Shown here piece after piece: positions 58,111 through 64,000 of a DNA stretch of 64,000 nt. The notes beneath the pieces are model-generated. The model had not been told where the DNA came from. It ran no database searches and was given only the letters and a program-made list of their open reading frames with translations. Position 1 is the stretch's first letter; each line of letters starts with the position of its first letter. The stretch lies in assembly GCF_009730915.1 (NCBI RefSeq), contig NC_052473.1, forward strand, positions 18,558,100-18,622,099, given 5' to 3'. Origin of the DNA: Dioscorea cayenensis subsp. rotundata (Eukaryota; Streptophyta; Magnoliopsida; Dioscoreales; Dioscoreaceae). The position numbers and the translations under genes were made by a program.

Positions 58111-58624
58111 TTACAGGGATTTTGATGATACCCTCATGTTCTGTTATTCAATTATTTTTCTTAGTTCCCTAATATGTTTACATTTGATACATTTATTTTA
58201 TCCAAAGCACCACATGTTACTTTTTTGGATGAGTTCTGAATCTTGTGTTTCTTCTAGTTTCGATGTAAGCATAGATCATAAGTATAAATGTTTATGATCT
58301 CCTCTTTTATACTTTAAATTAAAAATTTATTGTAATATTGCATTTTTTAAGAGTACAACAGGCCTCAATTTCTTAACTTACAAGATGATATTCTTAGATC
58401 TTAATTTAGGACATTCCCAACATTAAACTTATTATATAATTAACTTTGGAAAAATATCACCCTAGAATGTTATAAAATTTTAGAAATAAACAAGGTTATT
58501 ACTTTAATTAGACTTGCACAAAATAATATGATATAAATTTAAATGAGTAATTATTTATAAATAGTAAATAAAATCTTATAAATTTTGTAAATAATCACCA
58601 CTATTTAGCTTTATATTTCAGAAT

Positions 58625-58800
58625 ATTAGTTTATATTATCATTGGGCCTTAAAGAGTTTTTTTTTTTTAAATATTGTTTTATATATTTAATGAAATTATT
58701 AATTTAACATATTGGCTCGAGTTGGGACCCAAAAAAAATTATTATTTACTTATAATTATTAATTTATCAAAAAAAAATTTATAGAGGTTTTTTTATAATA
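58625..58800 (+). mobile_element. Right-end fragment of a pogo/Emigrant-like element
   Basis: The order TTGGGCCTTAAAGAG, TTTAATGAAATTATTAATTT, TATTGGCTCGAGTTGGGACC, TTAATTTATC and TTTATAGAGGTTTTT parallels the last 150 bp of the element at 42521-43353. It ends in the inverse of the AAAACCTCTATAAA terminal repeat. The left end is missing or too diverged to see. The rest of 58150-59400 is AT-rich without a gene. Confidence 0.55.
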
Positions 58801-59403
58801 ATAATAATATATATGTAAAAATAAAACAACCCACAGGGTCTTGCGCCTAATTCTTTTTATTTTTGCATTGAGCTCTAATTTATTTATTTTGATTGTTACT
58901 TTTAGATTTTTAATTTTTACTATATTTTTCTATTCTTATTTAATTTTATAAATTTTACATATAGTGTTAATTTTTGCTATATATATTTCCCTGGTCCTGT
59001 TTACTACTAATATAACAAGAAATCATTTGATCCTTTTGATTTTGTTGGCGTGCCATGAAAGAAAAGTTATGTATTCTGATTCTTTCATTTCAAGATTATT
59101 AAGTTTTGAATCCTGCACTATATTTATCCATTACTCTAATAAACATATAAAGTTTGAACAAAAAAAAAAAATCATCATGGATTACAAAGTCAAATAATAT
59201 ATACATATACATCTAATAATTGGATATACATCACATTAATTATTCTGTAGAATAAAAAACAGATTAAGATAAATCCTGAATCTTCTTAATTTGAATTTAA
59301 AAAAAAAAACTAATTCCATATATTAATATGTCAAATAAAAACATGCACATCTATATATACACTTAATGTTTCCACAAATTAAAACCCTGATTTCTACCCA
59401 TCC

Positions 59404-60786
59404 ATGGCTGCTCTAATTAAGATGATGATGAAGAAGAAGAAGCTTTTATCTAAGAAATCAACACGCTTTCTCAATGTTACTATGAAGAAGAAGAAGCATG
59501 CATTAATATCCAAGAAACCTGCAGAAAAGAAGAAACCTGTGATCATTAATGAAGACATAGTAACAGAAATCCTTCTGAGGCTGCCAACAAAATCCATCTT
59601 CAAGTTCAAGTGCATCTCAAAAACATGGCTCAAAATCATAACTGATCCTTGGTTTGCCAATGCTTACAAATCTTTTAATGCTGTTCTTCCAGTTTTTGCA
59701 GGTTGTTTCTGTGTAAGTCCCAAGAACCATGAGTTAATCTTTCATCCTTTAAAGCACTGTCTGGAGTCACCATCAATGAACACTCTCCCTCTCAATCTGC
59801 AAGACCTCTCCATATCTTCCATACTTTCTTCAAATGGACTCTTGCTCTTATGCACAACCGATGGCCGGAAAATGGTGTGTAACCCGGTCACCGGGAGAAG
59901 ATTGATGATACCAAAAATGAAAGATAATACTGAATGGTACCATGCATTTGGCCTGATACATGAAAAAGATAACCATGTTAAAGTAGTATTTGCTTATAAG
60001 CTTGCCACAGATGACAGCCAAACTGCATTATTTCTCTCAGACTTGAGCCTTGACAATAAACCAGTGACAAGAAAGGAGTTAGAACCGGGGAAAGACTGGT
60101 TGGAGATGCTCACCAAATGGCAATGCAGGACAAAGAACATCGAATTCAGGGTATATTGTAGCAAGAAGAATGAATGGAATCAGAAGAGATTGGTGAGCAA
60201 GTTTCCGTGCTATGTGTGTTTCGACCCAGAACAGATGGCCGGTGTTCCGATCGGAGATAATTTGTATTGGATAACAGTGGACGGAGAGGTGCTGGTTTAT
60301 AATAATAACATGATCAAGAGTGAGGCATCGACGACGGAGTTGATCGGTGCACCGGCGGCAATCAAAACATTGGATGCAATGACTATATATTGCAGTGGCA
60401 ATGAAATTCTTTTATATTGTGCAAGGGACATGATAATGAAAAATGTGGTGATAATATGGGAGCTCATGAGTGACCAGAAATCATGGGTAACAAAGCAGAG
60501 GGTGGAGATACATGGTCTAACCATTATGAACAAGATTTTTTATTTTTGTCATGAAAAGCAATCTTTGTTCGTTCATGCGCTTCAGGCATTGCTCAGGTTT
60601 AGTGTCAGTGAGAACAAGTTCCATCTGCTTCGTCAGGGAGTTGATCAGGTGACTCCTTATCTGATGTCTCCATGGCCTGCTGCTATAAATGGGGATGAAG
60701 CATGGCCTTCTTCTTCTTCTTCTAGTTCATCATCATCATCATCCGTGCAACGTAGCACTCTAGCCCCCAATCTATCAGACAAGTAG
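59404..60786 (+). CDS. F-box protein with kelch/FBA-like C-terminal region
   Basis: Intronless, 460 residues. F-box proteins are the substrate-binding part of SCF ubiquitin ligases and dock to SKP1/ASK. After a very Lys-rich N-terminus (MMMKKKKLLSKKS, MKKKKHALISKK) the F-box lies at about 47-87: INEDIVTEILLRLPTKSIFK, followed by FKCISKTWLKIITDPWF. The rest has the layout of F-box-associated domains: SNGLLLLC near 145, CNPVTGRRLMIPK, YHAFGLIHEKDNHVKVVF and LYWITVDGEVLVY. The C-terminus ends in a Ser run (about 12 Ser) and a short tail made by a local duplication. The substrate is unknown. Plant families of this kind evolve fast, so a recent lineage-specific copy is likely. Confidence 0.88.
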   Translation: MAALIKMMMKKKKLLSKKSTRFLNVTMKKKKHALISKKPAEKKKPVIINEDIVTEILLRLPTKSIFKFKCISKTWLKIITDPWFANAYKSFNAVLPVFAGCFCVSPKNHELIFHPLKHCLESPSMNTLPLNLQDLSISSILSSNGLLLLCTTDGRKMVCNPVTGRRLMIPKMKDNTEWYHAFGLIHEKDNHVKVVFAYKLATDDSQTALFLSDLSLDNKPVTRKELEPGKDWLEMLTKWQCRTKNIEFRVYCSKKNEWNQKRLVSKFPCYVCFDPEQMAGVPIGDNLYWITVDGEVLVYNNNMIKSEASTTELIGAPAAIKTLDAMTIYCSGNEILLYCARDMIMKNVVIIWELMSDQKSWVTKQRVEIHGLTIMNKIFYFCHEKQSLFVHALQALLRFSVSENKFHLLRQGVDQVTPYLMSPWPAAINGDEAWPSSSSSSSSSSSSVQRSTLAPNLSDK

Positions 60787-60854
60787 CTCTCATTCTCTCC
60801 AATCAAATATGGAAGAGTGGACTTCCTCCGTGCAACGTACCACTCTAGCCCCCA
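60742..60854 (+). repeat. 28-bp direct repeat across the F-box stop codon
   Basis: TCCGTGCAACGTAGCACTCT plus AGCCCCCA at about 60742-60769 recurs with one change at about 60827-60854. The first copy encodes the last residues of the F-box protein; the second lies after the stop (60784-60786). Confidence 0.85.
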
Positions 60855-60961
60855 TTCAGTCCATTCGAACAACACTCGAGTTCCCATGCTCTTTAGATAA
60901 CTTCATGTAGATTCTGAGTGAACTCCAACATAAATAATTGTGTATTTAACTATAAATTTTA

Positions 60962-61452
60962 GGGTAAAAGACTAAAAAACCACGTATGGTTTCCGAGTTT
61001 TCTGAAAATAAGGAATGAAGTAATTTTTCGATTCTATAATACGTAGTTTCTAGATTTGCAAAAGTGAAAAACCGTTATCACGAATTAACGCTGTTAACTC
61101 ACGAGGGCAAAAATCGTCATTTTATTTAAAAATCAACTTATATGACATAAAAAAATATATTTTTTAAATTTATTTCTCTTCCAAAATTTCACTAAACAAG
61201 AAAAAAAAACTTAAATTCCAAAAATAAAAAAAAAATCACGTTGAAAAATCTTGCTTTTTTAAAGCACATAGATGATTTTTTTACATAAATAGACAATTTT
61301 GCACTGTCAAAACCGAAAAAAGTTAACGCCGATAATCGGTTTTTCCGCTTTTTCAAATCTGAAAACCATACGTATAGTAATCGAAAAAAATTCTCATTCC
61401 TTATTTTTCAGAAAACTCTGAAAACCATACTTGCTTTTTTTATATTTTTCCC
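60962..61452. mobile_element. Mutator-like fold-back element with 9-bp target duplication
   Basis: The 491-bp element has long inverted arms of roughly 130 bp. The left arm runs GGGTAAAAGACTAAAAAACC, GTATGGTTTCCGAGTTTTCT, GAAAATAAGGAATGAAG and AGTGAAAAACCGTTAT. The right end, reverse-complemented, runs GGGAAAAATATAAAAAAGCA, GTATGGTTTTCAGAGTTTTC, TGAAAAATAAGGAATGAG and GCGGAAAAACCGATTAT. Flanks are TAAATTTTA at 60953-60961 and 61453-61461, a perfect 9-bp duplication typical of Mutator-superfamily insertions. No coding frame. A one-armed relative is at 26.9 kb. Confidence 0.9.
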
Positions 61453-61461
61453 TAAATTTTA

Positions 61462-62740
61462 TTTTATTTCCAATTATTCTTTAAATAAGTTTTTTTTTTC
61501 AATGGATACAACCCTGTGCGGAAGCAATTACGAGAAGCATACAAATTTTTAAAGCTTCCCATATTCGAGGAGACACGCGACATGACATTTAAGAAATAAA
61601 CTCAATTGCTGCATGTAAGCCCTCCATGTTCTAGTCACTCAAGTAGAAGATAGGTCTTAGTAGACGTTCTCTCTTCCTATCATTTTCCTACTTGTATCAA
61701 TTATTGTTATTTTATATTTTTTCTATTCATATTTTTATATATTGTTATTTTTTTAATAAATTAGTTGTTTATCTAAATTTTTTTTTTAAATTCATCACAT
61801 CACCCTCGAGAGTATTTGCGGTGATAAAGTTTTATAGCTGTATTAGTATTGGTTATTGTAATTAAAAATAGTTGTGATCTTTAAAATGAATTATTCATTT
61901 GATGGATTTATTTTATAATGATTCTCCAGTTGAAAATTAACTTCAATATGTTTTGTGGCATTTTATCAAATACTGGTTTGTTAATGGTTAATCTTTTTGA
62001 ATTTAATTTAATTTAATTTAACTTTCAGGTTCCTATTTATATATTCATTTTAATGAATTTATATAGACTAAAAAAATAAATTAAAATGAATTAATAATCT
62101 TAAATTTATAAAAATTTACTAATTTTTTATTAATTTTTCTCTACTTTAATTATTATTTTTTTCTTTTTAAAATAGTATTATATATATATAAATATATATA
62201 TATATATTAAAATGTTTTCTTCTTCATTATTTATTGAAAAGTAGAAAAATATAATTAGATACTAAAAATAAATTTAGAAAAAAAATATTTAAGCATCACT
62301 GATTTTTTAAATAGGCATATAAAAAGAGACAAATAAAACTCCATGTACATAGGATAAAACTATATTTAAAATTTAATTTTTTAATAAGAAATTATTTTTT
62401 AAATTGAAATTGAAATTCTAAAACCACACCAAATATTTTTTTTATGATGATTTTCCTACTATTTTTATAAAGTTACTTTTTGAATTTTTTTTTTTAAAAT
62501 ATATCTATTTTTAATCAATAAAGCATGAGCTATTTATTGAATATATATCAAATAAAATTTTCCAAGATCTAAATAGTTATTCATAAAAATATAGCTTTTG
62601 TTTTTACAATTTTAATTTTATTGCATTTAATTTGTATGATTGATAATTTAAACCCATTGCCACCAAGAGAAAAGTACAAAGGGGTGGGAATTCGTGAAAC
62701 GTGTCTGATTGTAACGTTTTAAAGACAGGGGTATAACACC
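61462..62740. other. Intergenic AT-rich DNA, no gene recognised
   Basis: Extremely AT-rich, with (TA)n runs near 62173-62207 and long A/T tracts. A GC-richer patch at 61500-61680 has no open frame or recognised repeat. Confidence 0.55.
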
Positions 62741-62744
62741 AAAA

Positions 62745-63255
62745 TACTAAACTCAGACCCGACCTATTTATTAATCGTGTTCAATTTCTCAAACCCATAC
62801 ACAACTCATATATGAAATGTGTAACCCGACATGACCCATTTAAGTAATTGGGTTGAGTCAGGTCGTGTTACACACAGACATATTCAAACTGTTTAGATCA
62901 ATTTAGACAAAAACTTGTTTTTACACAAAATCTAACTTACACTAACATTTTAAAACCTAAAATCTAGCAAACATTGAATAACATTGACAGCCAAGATCTA
63001 TGGGTTAGGGGTTTTTGGTACAAAGTGAAGAGCGCGGTTGGGCGCTAGGTTAATATTAGGGTTTGGAAGTCAAAACTTTGCACTATATATATTAAGTATA
63101 ATTACTTTGTTACCTTTATATTCGTGTTAAACGTGTTTTACATGGGTTGACACACGAATATACACAAACCCGTTTAATTTAACCATGTGTTAATCGTGTC
63201 AACCCGTTTAAGACATGAATCCATTTATATTAAACCCATATTTGCTTTAAACAGT
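62745..63255. repeat. Interspersed repeat rich in GTGTCAACCCGTTTAA-type motifs
   Basis: Motifs such as AACCCGACATGACCCATTTAA, GTTGAGTCAGGTCGTGTTAC, CGTGTCAACCCGTTTAAGAC and GGGTTGACACACGAATATAC occur on both strands. They resemble a common plant repeat with GGGTTGACACG-type sequence. Ends could not be fixed, so its class is left open. Confidence 0.4.
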
Positions 63256-63383
63256 ATCATGTCATGTAGTGTCAGCAACCATTTTACCACTAGTAATAAT
63301 AATAATAATTATTATTATTATTTATTTTTTTATTTAGGATAAAAATATAAAGCCAACGTTACTGTACACATGGTCGTGATAGG

Positions 63384-63660
63384 TCTCACACGTGGCAAGT
63401 TGGAAACACAATTGTGGAGACAGGAAACGATTTCAATGAAGTGAAGACTAAAGAGGGGGTCACACGCTCAAATCGAGTGATCTTTTCTCTACTTCTTCTT
63501 CTTCTTCTTTTTCTTCTTCTTCTTCTTCTTCTTCTTCTTCTTCTTCTTCTTCTTCTTCTTCATTGATTCCGGGGATTTCAGAGCTCGAGAGATCGGAAGC
63601 GTTTGGGAGAGACAATGGTGGAATCCAAGACGGTGCACTCGACCCTCATCTGTTAAGGTA
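63384..63660 (+). promoter_or_regulatory. Possible promoter and leader with CTT repeat (plus strand)
   Basis: A CACACGTGGC G-box/ABRE-like site (about 63387-63396) is followed about 95 bp on by a (CTT)n run (63486-63561), often seen in plant leaders. A short GC-richer stretch then ends CATCTGTTAAG|GTATAC, a possible splice donor. ATG at 63615 opens only a 13-codon frame. No downstream coding exon is visible before the window ends. Confidence 0.3.
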
Positions 63661-63961
63661 TACAAAGGATAAACAAAGAAGGTTTTACTTTTGTATATTT
63701 TAGTAGAAGAACAAAGCTGGAACTTTATCAGCTTGACTTGGAATTCAAATGCAAAACAGAGGTTACAATATAAAGAGTAGAAAAGCAAAGCTAAGTTGAC
63801 TGACAACGCACACAAACATTGAATGAAAAAGCAAAAGTAAGATAAGCTTAAAACAACATGAGAAAAGTAAACATCCAATCACAGCCAAACAGGTTTTCGT
63901 TCCATCCTATCATACAGCAACATTCCCATGCAACGTACACAGTGCCATTGTCTCTATTAAG

Positions 63962-64000
63962 TCAACTTCGTAGAGGGTCAGAGTCGCAACCTTCATCATA
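63962..64000 (-). CDS. Possible last codons of a minus-strand gene cut by the right edge
   Basis: The minus strand reads YDEGCDSDPLRS then TGA at 63962-63964. AT-rich, non-repetitive sequence follows for about 300 bp, as expected of a 3' UTR. Only 12 residues are visible, so this is a guess from composition. Confidence 0.25.
   Translation of the reverse strand, partial: YDEGCDSDPLRS

Noticed and set aside
63489-63878. Reading frame of 129 codons with a poly-Lys end
   Set aside because: Its end is the translated CTT repeat and the rest lacks coding pattern or similarity.

Overview
This window is nuclear DNA from a flowering plant. The genes are split by many short AT-rich introns with GT-AG borders, the intergenic DNA is very AT-rich and full of plant-type transposon debris, and the proteins are plant-type: a fused PabA-PabB aminodeoxychorismate synthase, a CIA2-like CCT protein, a plastid HugZ-like protein and a plant ANTH protein. 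Several genes (ADC synthase, DPH3, the ATP synthase f-like gene, the 52.6 kb gene) have a GC-rich 5' end grading into AT-rich downstream exons. That hints at a monocot outside the grasses, but this is only an inference.

Layout, left to right. (1) 1-4.73 kb, minus: 5' two-thirds of a UvrD/SRS2-type DNA helicase running off the left edge. (2) 6.3-9.9 kb, minus: nine-exon plastid FMN-binding split-barrel (HugZ-like) protein. (3) 10-17.3 kb: no gene; LINE tail, an LTR with a remnant primer-binding site, a duplicated segment with a MITE in one copy. (4) 17.4-18.6 kb, plus: intronless sarcosine oxidase-like flavoenzyme. (5) 20.1-21.9 kb, minus: three-exon CIA2-like CCT protein with a GC-AG intron. 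(6) 22-28 kb: repeats, microsatellites and a cluster of G-box-like sites. (7) 28.2-35.0 kb, plus: 13-exon aminodeoxychorismate synthase. (8) 35.3-40.4 kb, plus: PHD plus CW-like zinc-finger protein whose 5'-UTR intron holds an antisense RTE LINE relic. (9) 40.4-44.5 kb: pogo/Emigrant-like relic and two tandem arrays. (10) 44.5-44.8 kb, minus: mitochondrial ATP synthase f-like subunit. (11) 46.0-51.5 kb, plus: 15-exon ANTH/AP180 clathrin adaptor with an intact TRIM retrotransposon in an intron. (12) 52.6-54.2 kb, plus: small unrecognised protein with a probable mitochondrial presequence. (13) 55.7 kb, plus: DPH3. (14) 59.4-60.8 kb, plus: intronless F-box protein, followed by a Mutator-like fold-back element with a 9-bp target duplication. 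(15) 61.5-64 kb: repeats, a possible promoter, and the last codons of a minus-strand gene cut by the right edge.

The genes are unrelated housekeeping or regulatory genes with no operon-like logic. Three have plastid roles (HugZ-like, ADC synthase in folate synthesis, CIA2-like), which looks like coincidence. No new biological system was found. The most notable structures are the intact TRIM with identical LTRs, the fold-back transposons, the GC-AG intron inside the CCT motif, and the antisense RTE LINE in a 5'-UTR intron. Exon borders were placed by eye from splice sites and reading-frame continuity. They close in frame for every complete gene but have not been checked against transcripts.
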